Positions 8,880-17,123 of a stretch of DNA of 64,000 nt are shown here, one piece after another (positions within the stretch are counted from its first letter, which is position 1; every line of letters starts with the position of its first letter). The translations under genes were made by a program, and so were the position numbers. The DNA comes from Scytonema tolypothrichoides VB-61278 (lineage in GTDB: Bacteria > Cyanobacteriota > Cyanobacteriia > Cyanobacteriales > Nostocaceae): assembly GCF_000828085.3 (NCBI RefSeq), contig NZ_JXCA02000022.1:582370-646369 (forward strand), written 5' to 3'. The notes under the pieces were generated by a model. It was not told where the DNA came from. It did not search any database and saw nothing but the letters and a program-made list of their open reading frames with translations.

Positions 8880-9085
8880 TGTACAACGTTTGATGAATAC
8901 TTGGCAACTTGTTGTTTGTACAGAAAACCCGACAAAATTTTGCAAAATTGGAATATTTTTAGCAATATCAGCCAAGACAGCAACTCCTGAGGTCATGTAA
9001 TCTCTATTTGATCCAGTTAGGAACTGCTGGATGAGATAACTAAACAAAAGTTTTAACCTTCAATACTAAGTCAGGAATAATATTT

Positions 9086-9826
9086 ATGGCATCTTTGGGT
9101 GGAAAAGTTGCAATAATCACAGGCGCTTCTGGTGGAATTGGACGAGCAATTGCCGAACGACTCGCCAAAGATGGCGCAACGGTTGTCATCAACTATGGCC
9201 GTAGTGCTGAAGAAGCAGAGAACCTTGTCCAGTTTATAAAAGCCAATGGTGGACAATCTCTAGCCGTGCAAGCTGACATCAGCAAACGAGCAGACATACG
9301 TAACTTATTTCAACAAACGATTGAGAAATTCAGTCAATTAGACATTCTAGTGAACAACGCTGGTATTGCCAACGCTGCTCCTGTTGCTGACGTAACCGAA
9401 GAACAGTTTGATCAAGTGTTTGCGGTTAATGTCCGAGGGGTCTTATTTACACTCCAAGAAGCAGCACGGCACATAAATAACGGTGGACGCATCGTTAACG
9501 TCTCATCTAGCACCACTCTTTACCCTGCAGCAGGTTTAGCTGTTTACATTGCTAGTAAAGCTGCTGTCAACTCGTTTACCGAAGTCCTTGCTCTAGAATT
9601 AGGGGAACGGAGAATTACAGTTAACAGTGTTGTTCCAGGTCCAACAACACCAGGAATGTTTGCCAAAAGATCGATTGAAGAGCAACAAGCTGCTGCTGCA
9701 AGTTCTCCTTTTGGTCGTATTGGACGAGCTGAGGATATAGCCGATGTTGTTGCTTTCCTTGTCAGCGAGGAGTCACGGTGGATTACTGGACAGCATATTG
9801 TCGCCAACGGTGGGGCAAGGTTTTGA
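9086..9826 (+). CDS. SDR-family oxidoreductase
   Basis: Classical short-chain dehydrogenase/reductase of 246 residues. It has the nucleotide loop TGASGGIGRA (12-21), NNAG at 90-93, and the catalytic triad Ser141, Tyr154 and Lys158 (YIASK). NYGRS after strand 2 suggests NADP(H) preference. It resembles 3-oxoacyl-ACP-reductase-like and glucose-dehydrogenase-like SDRs, but position rather than fatty-acid genes defines its context: it is divergent from marR and probably de-repressed by that regulator's ligand. A weak AGGA lies upstream of the ATG. Substrate unknown. A paralogue (similar length, same triad positions) is at 46121-46861. Confidence 0.9.
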   Translation: MASLGGKVAIITGASGGIGRAIAERLAKDGATVVINYGRSAEEAENLVQFIKANGGQSLAVQADISKRADIRNLFQQTIEKFSQLDILVNNAGIANAAPVADVTEEQFDQVFAVNVRGVLFTLQEAARHINNGGRIVNVSSSTTLYPAAGLAVYIASKAAVNSFTEVLALELGERRITVNSVVPGPTTPGMFAKRSIEEQQAAAASSPFGRIGRAEDIADVVAFLVSEESRWITGQHIVANGGARF

Positions 9827-9925
9827 TTTGTGTCAATGCCCGTAGGGCAGGGTATAAGGGTGTAAGAGTGTAGGGGAAAAGAGAGGGGGTAGGCAGGTCA
9901 CCGGTTCAGTCATCCAAAGAAACTA

Positions 9926-9961
9926 CCCACCGTCATAATGCTTTGGCATTATGACGGTGGG
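9926..9961. terminator. Perfect 16-bp hairpin between convergent genes
   Basis: CCCACCGTCATAATGC and GCATTATGACGGTGGG pair perfectly around TTTG. It lies between the convergent SDR and PEP-CTERM-like genes, so a bidirectional terminator is plausible, but no T-run follows on either strand. It could also be a dispersed repeat. Confidence 0.55.
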
Positions 9962-9975
9962 TTAAGACGAAATAG

Positions 9976-10710
9976 TTATAATGACGCTCTTGAACAGTTC
10001 AGAGTATTTTTAGAAACCAGTTTATTACGCTTAGTTGCCAATACAATTGCACTTATTGAAAGAATTGCAAGTACACTTGCTCCTTCAGGTACCGTAGCAA
10101 CTCGAACAACTTTAGCATCAACTTGTACAATTCCACCCAACACACCTGCCAAGCTTGGGTTGCCAAGTATACCAGCAAACTCTGGAGAAAACAGCAATTT
10201 AACACCACCTAGGGTTAAATCTTTGCCATCAAATACCAGTGTTTCTGGAGCGCTCAAATCAAACAAAGTTGTATTTAGAGAAACTGTGTCTTTTAGAAAA
10301 AGACCACTGGTATTGTTGGTGGCACGTGTTGCATCGAAACCAACTGAAAAGTTACCAACAGTAACTTGGTTATTAAAGGTAACAGTTCCAGTGTGTTCGA
10401 TTGTACCTGAAAGTGGAGTCAAACCATTCACGTCGCTGAACGTGAAGTTTGTACCTGGGCTAATGTTGAAGCCAACCAAAAAATTACTATTAATTGGTTG
10501 CACTGTATTATCCGTGCCTGTCAAGTCTAGCCCAACACTGCTCAGAAAACTGAGGTCATGATAGACGCTGGTCACTCCAGACTGCACCTGATAAGTTGCA
10601 GCCTCTGCCTGTATGGGTGCAGCTGATACAAAAGCTGCGATCGCGCAGAGCGCAGACACCTTTAGGCGTATCGCACCCCCAACAATTACAGGAACCTGAT
10701 AAAAACGCAT
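9976..10710 (-). CDS. Secreted protein with PEP-CTERM-like sorting signal
   Basis: A 244-residue exported protein of unknown function. A signal peptide covers about residues 1-38, with the cleavage region AAPIQAEAA. The middle is Asn/Thr/Gly-rich and beta-strand-like (for example SGTIEHTGTVTFNNQVTVGNFS), with no catalytic motif that I recognise. The C-terminus has VPEGASVLAILSISAIVLA followed by a basic KRNK, matching the PEP-CTERM plan (motif, membrane helix, basic tail), although the motif is VPEG rather than VPEP. Family knowledge suggests exosortase-dependent sorting to the surface or matrix. No exosortase is in the window. Confidence 0.75.
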   Translation of the reverse strand: MRFYQVPVIVGGAIRLKVSALCAIAAFVSAAPIQAEAATYQVQSGVTSVYHDLSFLSSVGLDLTGTDNTVQPINSNFLVGFNISPGTNFTFSDVNGLTPLSGTIEHTGTVTFNNQVTVGNFSVGFDATRATNNTSGLFLKDTVSLNTTLFDLSAPETLVFDGKDLTLGGVKLLFSPEFAGILGNPSLAGVLGGIVQVDAKVVRVATVPEGASVLAILSISAIVLATKRNKLVSKNTLNCSRASL

Positions 10711-11055
10711 AGATTTCCCTCAGTTTTTTGTGTTTATTGTAACAAAGTAGTTTTGCTGAGTAAACTATTTGAGTTTAAATTTAACATGAGGTAAAATGCA
10801 AGATGGAAATAAATTTCAATTTTCAATTATTTTTTATGTTTTTAATAGTTTTTCGTTAAAATTCTTTTTTTAATACTTTTTCTCACCAATTTTCCTATTT
10901 TTCCTGATTTTCCAAGAATTGAGATTCAGCTTCTAAATCAAATTCTTTTATACTCCATACGCGTACTAGTAGGGGATAACTCCATGAATACGGACTTGTT
11001 CAGGCTAGATGGGAGAATCTGCGTGTCAAAAGAGCACAGAGTGTCAATAGTTCTT
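10711..11055. other. AT-rich intergenic region
   Basis: Spacer between the PEP-CTERM-like gene's 5' side and the end of the second marR. It contains long T-rich runs (10801-10920) and no ORF or strong inverted repeat that I can support. Confidence 0.5.
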
Positions 11056-11556
11056 TTATTCCTTCTCAAATTTGTTCGAGTCTAAAGTGTCGATGCAACG
11101 CAGGAGGTAATCGTTAAAACGCTCTTGCTCCTCCGTGCTGAGGTTTGAGAACAGCCGCGCTTCAATCTCATCGGCAATGCGATCGCCTTGTTGCAATAGA
11201 GCCTCACCGCGTGCAGTGAGATGGGTTTCAAGCGCTCGACCTCGTGAAGGGGGACGACGAGTAATAAGTCCTGCCTGCTCTAAACGTTGCAACATAGTAG
11301 CTACGGCTTGTGGGGTTACGAAGGCAATGCGCGCAATATCAGCACCACTAGCTCCAGGGTGTTCGCGCAAAATCCGCAGAGTACCCCATTGTGCGACGCT
11401 CAGCCCAAGTGGAGAAAGGGCAGCATCAAGGGCAACTTCAAGCACGGCATTTGCTCGGTAAAGGTTGAGAATTTTGCGGTAGTTAGTGGACTGGTTCACG
11501 TCGGTTCTGTACTTAGGACAACCCAAAATGGGTGCTAATTTTATTTTGACCTTCAT
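11056..11556 (-). CDS. MarR-family regulator, divergent from devBCA-like exporter
   Basis: A 166-residue MarR protein. The winged HTH reads LSVAQWGTLRILREHPGASGADIARIAFVTPQAVATMLQRLEQAGLITRR with wing PSRGRALETHLTARG. About 20 residues before the core are atypical, so an internal start is possible. The gene is higher in GC than its neighbours, a weak hint of different ancestry. It is divergent from devB, and two palindromic TATATCAATATATTGA sites lie in the promoter region between them. It therefore probably represses itself and the exporter. Confidence 0.88.
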   Translation of the reverse strand: MKVKIKLAPILGCPKYRTDVNQSTNYRKILNLYRANAVLEVALDAALSPLGLSVAQWGTLRILREHPGASGADIARIAFVTPQAVATMLQRLEQAGLITRRPPSRGRALETHLTARGEALLQQGDRIADEIEARLFSNLSTEEQERFNDYLLRCIDTLDSNKFEKE

Positions 11557-11583
11557 ATAAAAGCATTGACAATCACTGTTCTT

Positions 11584-11627
11584 TATATCAATATATTGAT
11601 ATAAGAAAGTTTATATCAATATATTGA
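11584..11627. promoter_or_regulatory. Two palindromic operators between marR and devB
   Basis: TATATCAATATATTGATATA at 11584-11603 is a perfect 20-base palindrome. A second copy of its core, TATATCAATATATTGA, is at 11612-11627. The copies are 28 bases apart, close to three helical turns less a few bases, which would put two dimers on nearby faces. Confidence 0.7.
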
Positions 11628-11728
11628 GCTAACTAGTTTTAACTCACATAGTTGAGTGTGGAGACACACTCAAGTTCAGTCTTGAGCTTAAACGTATAGC
11701 CAATAGAGCAGAACCTACGTGGGACATT

Positions 11729-12928
11729 ATGAGCATCCAATCAATATTAAAGCCAAAGCCATTCATACTATCAAAACCTTCAAAACGATGGACGGTAGTT
11801 CTGACAATTATTGCTACTGCCCTAACGGGTGCAACGGTTTACTACGGTTTTTCCCAAGTTGGACATCAAAGTAAACCATCGGAACCTGTTAAAACTGTTT
11901 CAACAATTCGCCAAATCACAGCTTTGGGACGATTGCAACCAGAAGCGGAAGTGATTCGAGTGTCTGCACCTGTGACGCTTAGCAATGATCGGATTGCTCA
12001 ATTACTTGTGCAAAGAGGCGATCGCGTAAAAGCCAATCAAGTCATTGCAATTTTAGATAGCCGCAATCGATTGCAAAGCACTTTACTCGAAGGTCAAAAA
12101 CAGGTGAAAGTAGCGCAAGCTGAAGTCGCAAAAGTGAAAGCTGGTGCAAAATCTGGAGAGATTGCAGCACAGAAAGCCGAAATAGCTCGCCTTCAAGAAC
12201 AACTGCGGGGTGAGATAACTTCTCAGACTGCTACAATTTCTCGTTGGCAATCTGAAGTCAACATTGCAAATGCTGAATACAACCGCTATCTATCGCTGTT
12301 TAAGGAAGGAGCGATCGCAGCCTCTGAACGAGACAAAAAGAGATTGTCTCTAGAAACAGCTCAAGCACAGCTTAACGAAGTCAGAGCCAATCAAAATCGT
12401 ACAGCAGACACACTACGAGAGCAAATTAACCATGCCTTAGCTACATTGGAAAAAATCGTAGAAGTACGTCCGGTTGATGTGCAAGCAGCTCAAGCTGAGG
12501 TAGACAAAGCAGTAGCATCTGTCAAAAAAGCAGAAGCTGACTTAGCCGAAGTATACATCCGCGCACCCATGACAGGTCGAATTCTTGAAATTCATGCTAA
12601 ACCAGGAGAAGCCGTTGGCGATAAAGGGATAGTTGACCTAGGACAAACCGACCAAATGGAAGTGGTTGCAGAAGTTTATCAGACTGATATTAGCAAAATT
12701 CGTCAAGGTCAACAGGCAATAATCACCAGCGAATCATTCTCCGGATTTCTCCGGGGAACAGTTCGCCAAATTGGCTTACAAGTGACTCAACAAGAAGTTA
12801 ACAGTGGTCAACCAGGAGAAAACCTCGACCGCAGAGTAGTGGAAGTGCGAATTCGCCTAAATCCTAAAGACAGCAAGCGAGTTGCAGACTTGACAAATAT
12901 GCAGGTACAGGCTGCTATCCAGCTTTAA
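11729..12928 (+). CDS. devB: DevB-like membrane fusion protein of ABC exporter
   Basis: Periplasmic adaptor (HlyD family) of 399 residues linking a DevC/DevA-type inner-membrane ABC exporter to a TolC-like outer-membrane channel. An N-terminal membrane anchor lies at about 22-43. The first lipoyl half-motif is at about 75-115 (TALGRLQPEAEVIRVSAP), long coiled-coil helices at about 115-270 are rich in Ala/Glu/Lys, and the second half follows at IRAPMTGRILEIHAKPGE. The opening TALGRLQPEGEV-type motif is characteristic of DevB proteins. In Anabaena the founding DevBCA exports heterocyst glycolipids; cyanobacteria hold several paralogues, and MarR linkage suggests this one is stress- or ligand-inducible. 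Confidence 0.9.
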   Translation: MSIQSILKPKPFILSKPSKRWTVVLTIIATALTGATVYYGFSQVGHQSKPSEPVKTVSTIRQITALGRLQPEAEVIRVSAPVTLSNDRIAQLLVQRGDRVKANQVIAILDSRNRLQSTLLEGQKQVKVAQAEVAKVKAGAKSGEIAAQKAEIARLQEQLRGEITSQTATISRWQSEVNIANAEYNRYLSLFKEGAIAASERDKKRLSLETAQAQLNEVRANQNRTADTLREQINHALATLEKIVEVRPVDVQAAQAEVDKAVASVKKAEADLAEVYIRAPMTGRILEIHAKPGEAVGDKGIVDLGQTDQMEVVAEVYQTDISKIRQGQQAIITSESFSGFLRGTVRQIGLQVTQQEVNSGQPGENLDRRVVEVRIRLNPKDSKRVADLTNMQVQAAIQL

Positions 12929-12961
12929 GTTGCGTAGATCAAAAATCAAGGAATCTCTGAA

Positions 12962-14131
12962 ATGTTCCGTAAACTCTTTCGTAAAACACCACTAGCGTGG
13001 TTGCAAGTCAGACGAGAGAAAACTCGTCTTGCCGTTGCCTTAGCAGGAATTGCGTTCGCAGATGTCCTCATGTTTGTCCAACTTGGTCTCAATGATGCGC
13101 TTTATGACTCTGCAGCAAATTTTCACAATACACTCAAAGGAGATTTGTTCCTCATTAATCCACAGTCTGAAGCTGTACAGTCTTTCAAGAGTTTTCCAAG
13201 AGAGCGTTTATATCAAGCGGCAGGATTTGAGAAAGTCAAGTCTATTAACTCTTTATACGTTGGTAGTGCTCAGTGGCGCAATCCTCAAAATTATCAGCGC
13301 GAACGCACAGTTCTGACCCTTGGTATTAATCCTGCCAAACCAGCATTTACGTTAACGGAGGTGAATCAACAGATAGACAAACTCAAGCCGCTAAATCGAG
13401 TATTATATGATCGCGCAGGGCGACCTGAATTTGGCGATATTCCTGCCCTTTTTCAACAGTCTTCTCCGCTTTTGATTCAGGTAAAAAATAAACAAATTTG
13501 GGTCACTGGATTGTTTACGCTCGGTGTCTCTTTCGGAACGAATGGCACCATGATTACTAGTGATTCTACTTTTCTCCGTCTATTTACTGAGCGCAAACCA
13601 GAGGACATTGATGTTGGTCTGATTTCGTTAGAACCTGGCGTGAATCTTAAACAAGTACAAGCTCAAATACGAGCCACATTACCAAATGATGTCTTAGTAC
13701 TGACAAAAGAGGAATTTGCCAATCGAGAGAAGAAATACTGGTCAAGTAGCACTCCTACTGGCTTCATTTTTGGGCTTGGAACCATCATTGGCTTTGTGGT
13801 GGGAATTGTGATTGTTTATCAAATTCTCTACTCTGATGTGTCAGAACACTTACCTGAGTATGCGACCTTGAAAGCAATGGGCTACAGCGATAATTACCTT
13901 GTTGGGATTCTCATTCAAGAGTCTCTTATCTTGGCAATCATGGGTTTTATACCAGGATTTGTTCTTTCCAGTGGGTTGTATTTGATTGCTGGAAGTGCGA
14001 CTTTGTTACCTATTGGCATGACACCAAGTCGTACTGCTTTGGTGTTATTTTTGACAGTTATAATGTGTGTTGTTTCGGGCGCGATCGCTATGCGTAAATT
14101 ACAGTCAGCAGATCCAGCAGACATTTTCTAA
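12962..14131 (+). CDS. devC: DevC-like ABC exporter permease
   Basis: FtsX/MacB-type permease of 389 residues with four membrane helices: one near the N-terminus (about 22-42) and three at the C-terminus (about 265-290, 315-345, 355-378), separated by a large periplasmic domain. The opening TPLAWLQVRREKTRLAVALAGIAFAD and the ending RKLQSADPADIF are typical DevC signatures. It lies 33 bases downstream of devB in the same operon. Partners are DevB and the ATPase at 15265. Confidence 0.92.
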   Translation: MFRKLFRKTPLAWLQVRREKTRLAVALAGIAFADVLMFVQLGLNDALYDSAANFHNTLKGDLFLINPQSEAVQSFKSFPRERLYQAAGFEKVKSINSLYVGSAQWRNPQNYQRERTVLTLGINPAKPAFTLTEVNQQIDKLKPLNRVLYDRAGRPEFGDIPALFQQSSPLLIQVKNKQIWVTGLFTLGVSFGTNGTMITSDSTFLRLFTERKPEDIDVGLISLEPGVNLKQVQAQIRATLPNDVLVLTKEEFANREKKYWSSSTPTGFIFGLGTIIGFVVGIVIVYQILYSDVSEHLPEYATLKAMGYSDNYLVGILIQESLILAIMGFIPGFVLSSGLYLIAGSATLLPIGMTPSRTALVLFLTVIMCVVSGAIAMRKLQSADPADIF

Positions 14132-14143
14132 GGAGTTCAAGTT

Positions 14144-14254
14144 ATGGGTGCTGAAGTTACAGCGCAGACAATTTTGTTGATTACACTGTTCTTAGTTGAC
14201 TTTACAGTCTGTACTCTAAGGCAAAACTGTTTAGTCCGTGGAGGTTGGCGGTGA
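14144..14254 (+). CDS. Candidate small hydrophobic protein after devC
   Basis: A 36-codon ORF starting 12 bases after the devC stop, with a good Shine-Dalgarno (AAGGAG, overlapping the devC stop) 7 bases before ATG. It encodes MGAEVTAQTILLITLFLVDF and a short tail ending in CLVRGGWR. The hydrophobic stretch at about residues 9-23 could span the membrane. Nothing is recognised by family. Ribosome-binding signal and operon position support it; size alone does not. It might be a small subunit of the exporter or a leader for the next gene. Confidence 0.4.
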   Translation: MGAEVTAQTILLITLFLVDFTVCTLRQNCLVRGGWR

Positions 14255-14295
14255 GAGAATGTCAATTGACAGATCTAAATTGGGGAAATGACTAT

Positions 14296-14925
14296 ATGTT
14301 GCAGTTCTTGCGTACATGTTTGTTTGCAGGGTACTTTTCTGTAATAGTTACAATTGCAGTAACTCCATCTGTCTCGGCTGAATTATTTAATAGTCCTGTT
14401 GATAAATTACCTGTTGCTGAACGGGTAAAATTGAGAAATGGTGAGGCTTTAGTCAGTGGAGAAAAAGGAAAATACACGGCTAAAATTTTGGTGACAGGCT
14501 CGCCAGATCTTGCTTGGGAAGTGCTGACTGATTATGATAATTTTTCTAAATTTTTGCCTAATACTGTATCGGGTAAAGTGATTACGGTGAATGGCAATCA
14601 GAAAGTGGTGGAACAGGTAGATAAGCGTCAGGTATTCTTAATGAATATTCAATCACGTATCCGTTCAGCTACTACTGAAACTCCAAAAAGCCGCATAGAT
14701 TTCCGTCAAATTGATGGAGATTTGCAAAGCTTGGAAGGATACTGGAAAATTGAACCTGTGGCTCCCTATTCTGGTGCAAAGGCAAATCAAGTTTTAATTA
14801 CGCAGGTAGTAGACGCTCAACCAAAATCGGGAACTCCAAAGGGAGTTTTCTACAATCTTTTTAAAGATTCTTTGGGTGAGATTATGATTGCAGTAAAAAA
14901 AGAAGTCGAGAAACGAACTCCTTGA
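14296..14925 (+). CDS. Exported SRPBCC (polyketide cyclase/dehydrase-like) protein
   Basis: The ATG at 14296 gives a 209-residue protein with a clear signal peptide (residues 1-28, ending PSVSA); GGGGAAA lies upstream. A TTG at 14245 would add 17 residues that spoil the signal, so it is rejected. The body carries the START/SRPBCC pattern: AKILVTGSPDLAWEVLTDYDNFSKFLPN, RIRSATTETPKSRIDFRQIDGDLQSLEGYW and a long C-terminal helix. These folds bind hydrophobic ligands. Its location between devC and devA suggests a periplasmic lipid-binding role linked to the exporter; that is inference. Confidence 0.8.
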   Translation: MLQFLRTCLFAGYFSVIVTIAVTPSVSAELFNSPVDKLPVAERVKLRNGEALVSGEKGKYTAKILVTGSPDLAWEVLTDYDNFSKFLPNTVSGKVITVNGNQKVVEQVDKRQVFLMNIQSRIRSATTETPKSRIDFRQIDGDLQSLEGYWKIEPVAPYSGAKANQVLITQVVDAQPKSGTPKGVFYNLFKDSLGEIMIAVKKEVEKRTP

Positions 14926-15264
14926 GCAAAGCTTTCTTTTCCTGTAGGCGAAAGCCTAAGCTTATACAAATCAAGTTTACGAAAGCAGGCTCAAACTTCG
15001 ATTAGTTGTTTGTTATTAAGCCTATGATTACATGATAAAAAAATCAAATTCTCCAAATCAAGCAACAAATTAGCCTCTATTAATATAATTTTTATCTCTC
15101 ATATTCAAGAAAAACTATTCATTATTATTAAGGTAGTTATCTCGCTTACAAAAAACAATGTAGAATCTGCCTTTAACTGAAAACAATAACCCGTGAAAAA
15201 TCAAAATTGACTGCTTCCTGATAACTGTTAATAATGAACACCTTATCATCAAATATTTACAATC
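14926..15264. other. Intergenic region before devA
   Basis: AT-rich, 339 bases. The gap implies that devA may have its own promoter. I see no strong hairpin, operator copy or ORF. Confidence 0.5.
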
Positions 15265-16008
15265 ATGCAGAAGCAAACTTTTACGACTACCCTCAACCAA
15301 TCGACAATAGCTAAACCCATTATTTCAGCTTGCAATCTGAACCATTATTTTGGTGAAGGAGAACTTCGCAAACAAGCTTTATTTGATATTAATCTCGACA
15401 TTTATCCAGGAGAGATTGTGATTATGACTGGTCCTTCTGGTTCTGGTAAAACCACATTGCTGACTCTCATGGGAGGCTTACGTTCAGCGCAAGAAGGAAG
15501 TCTTAGAATTCTTGATCAACAAATGTGTGGAGCAAGTAAACAGCAAATGATGAAAGTCAGGCGGCAAATAGGTTACATTTTTCAAGCACACAATCTGCTC
15601 ACGTTCCTAACAGCTAAACAAAATGTACGAATGTCTTTAGAACTGCATGATGAATACTTGGAACAGGATATAGATGGGATGTCCGCTGATATTCTCAAAG
15701 CAGTTGGGTTAGGAAATCGCATAGACTACTATACAGATAGCCTCTCTGGAGGACAGAAGCAAAGAGTGGCGATCGCCCGTGCTCTTGTAAGCCATCCCAA
15801 GATTGTCCTAGCTGATGAACCAACAGCCGCCCTTGACAAAAAATCCGGACGAGATGTTGTGGAGATGATGCAGAAACTCGCAAAGCAGCAGGGCTGTACA
15901 ATTCTTTTAGTCACACATGACAATCGCATTCTCGACATTGCTGACCGCATCGTTTATATGGAAGATGGTCGTTTAGCAAGTAACCCAGCTTTGACACTTG
16001 GTGAGTGA
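15265..16008 (+). CDS. devA: DevA-like ABC exporter ATPase
   Basis: ATP-binding subunit of 247 residues that powers the DevC permease. Walker A is GPSGSGKTT (56-64), Q-loop YIFQAHNLL (about 104-112), signature LSGGQ (160-164), Walker B VLADEPTAALD (181-191) and switch His in LVTHD. HYFGEGELRKQALFDINLDI at the N-terminus is characteristic of DevA/LolD-like MacB-type ATPases. It completes the devB-devC set upstream, with the SRPBCC gene inserted between. Confidence 0.93.
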   Translation: MQKQTFTTTLNQSTIAKPIISACNLNHYFGEGELRKQALFDINLDIYPGEIVIMTGPSGSGKTTLLTLMGGLRSAQEGSLRILDQQMCGASKQQMMKVRRQIGYIFQAHNLLTFLTAKQNVRMSLELHDEYLEQDIDGMSADILKAVGLGNRIDYYTDSLSGGQKQRVAIARALVSHPKIVLADEPTAALDKKSGRDVVEMMQKLAKQQGCTILLVTHDNRILDIADRIVYMEDGRLASNPALTLGE

Positions 16009-16010
16009 TT

Positions 16011-16104
16011 ACAGCAATTTTCGAGTAAATAGACCACATTGTAGGGACGCAAGGCCTTGCACCCCAAGGATTGATTGTGGTTCAAATAGATGAAAAACGC
16101 TGTA
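16011..16104. repeat. Dispersed ~95-bp repeat, copy 1
   Basis: This stretch matches 28936-29030 almost base for base, from ACAGCAATTTTCG through GTAGGGACGCAAGGCCTTGC to AGATGAAAAACGCTGTAA. The centre is an inverted repeat around AAGGCCTT, more perfect in copy 2. It starts two bases after the devA stop. It looks like a non-autonomous dispersed element or a mobile terminator-like repeat. Confidence 0.75.
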
Positions 16105-16170
16105 ACTCCAAAGTTGCACGGTTTTTCGAGTTTGTTGCATAAAAATATTGTGAAAACTCTGCCATTTCAT

Positions 16171-16210
16171 ACTCGTTATGATTACAATAAAATCATACTC
16201 ATAACGAGTA
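16171..16210. promoter_or_regulatory. Inverted-repeat operator upstream of rubrerythrin
   Basis: ACTCGTTATGA at 16171-16181 and TCATAACGAGT at 16199-16209 are perfect 11-base inverted copies. The downstream copy also contains TACTC-N5-GAGTA (16196-16210), which recurs upstream of the luciferase-domain gene at 17064. The site ends 61 bases before the rubrerythrin ATG. Confidence 0.6.
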
Positions 16211-16271
16211 CGTTTTATGGAAACTGCCATTCTTACGGTAGTCTTTGAGAGAATAATGGAGAGGCAACACT

Positions 16272-16985
16272 ATGGATTTATCAAACTCAAACACCGCAAA
16301 GAACTTATCTGAAGCATTTGCAGGGGAATCAATGGCGAATCGTAAGTATCTGTTCTTTGCAGAAGTCACTCGCCAGTTAGGGATGACTGAAGTATCTAAG
16401 CTGTTTCGAGAAACAGCTAATCAGGAGACAGAACACGCTTTTGCTCATTTTCGGTTAATGCATCCAGAGTTAGTGGTGGATGATGTTGCTTCGTTAACTG
16501 ATGAGCAAAAGAAAGCGATCGCAGCTCGTTGTCTAGAGTTAGCGATTGAGGGCGAAACCTATGAGTACACTACCATGTACCCAGAGTTTACACAAGCAGC
16601 ACGTACAGATAGAGATCATAAAGCTGTTGTAGAGTTTGAAGCACAACAAGCAGAGTCCCGTGAACACGCTCAAATTTTCCGCAAAGCAGCACACAACTTT
16701 GGATTGCTGACACCAATCGAACATCATCATGCCAACCAGTATACAGAAGCGCTTCAAGCTCTGGAAGGAATTGCTCCTGCACCGAAAGCAGCAAGCGGTG
16801 ATCCTGCAACCCAGAAATGGATTTGCCGTCAGTGTTCGATGATTTATGACCCCGTAGAAGGCGATCCTGATTCTGGAATTGCTCCTGGAACAGCGTTTGA
16901 GGCAATTCCAGAGGATTGGCACTGTCCGATTTGCAACGCTTCTAAGAAAACGTTTGTTCCATATCAGGAAGCTGTTGCAGCATAA
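16272..16985 (+). CDS. rbr: Rubrerythrin
   Basis: Non-haem di-iron peroxidase of 237 residues that reduces hydrogen peroxide in the cytoplasm. The ferritin-like domain (about 1-155) has the metal-ligand helices: AFAGESMANRKY (Glu19), ETANQETEHAFAHF (Glu52, His55) and matching Glu motifs in the second pair. The C-terminal rubredoxin-like domain binds one iron through Cys185, Cys188, Cys218 and Cys221 (CRQC and CPIC). The order is the classical one. Full-length, with a good start. The promoter contains a paired inverted repeat shared in part with the next gene, so peroxide- or metal-responsive control is likely. Confidence 0.95.
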   Translation: MDLSNSNTAKNLSEAFAGESMANRKYLFFAEVTRQLGMTEVSKLFRETANQETEHAFAHFRLMHPELVVDDVASLTDEQKKAIAARCLELAIEGETYEYTTMYPEFTQAARTDRDHKAVVEFEAQQAESREHAQIFRKAAHNFGLLTPIEHHHANQYTEALQALEGIAPAPKAASGDPATQKWICRQCSMIYDPVEGDPDSGIAPGTAFEAIPEDWHCPICNASKKTFVPYQEAVAA

Positions 16986-17018
16986 ACATTAATTAATAGT
17001 TTTGGCTTGTGTTATGTG

Positions 17019-17040
17019 AGGGCGTAATGTATTACGCCCT
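17019..17040 (+). terminator. Terminator-like hairpin after rubrerythrin
   Basis: AGGGCGTAAT and ATTACGCCCT form a 10-bp stem about 34 bases after the rubrerythrin stop, followed by a T-containing stretch (TTACCTTTAC). A rho-independent terminator is likely. Confidence 0.6.
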
Positions 17041-17063
17041 TTACCTTTACTTGTTGCAAGTCG

Positions 17064-17078
17064 TATTCATTTCGAGTA
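17064..17078. promoter_or_regulatory. TACTC-N5-GAGTA-like site upstream of the luciferase-domain gene
   Basis: TATTCATTTCGAGTA matches TACTCATAACGAGTA of the rubrerythrin promoter at 12 of 15 positions. It lies 45 bases before the ATG, a similar distance. This suggests one regulator for both genes. Confidence 0.5.
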
Positions 17079-17123
17079 TGATATATCTATCAGGTTGAGT
17101 CATATCTCAGGAGAAACTAGCTT

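Noticed and set aside
9926..9961. Possible CRISPR repeat
   Set aside because: A single hairpin with no further copies at regular spacing nearby; no cas genes in the window.
14245..14295. TTG start and N-terminal extension of the SRPBCC gene
   Set aside because: It would place 17 charged residues before a clear signal peptide and overlaps the 36-codon ORF; ATG 14296 fits better.
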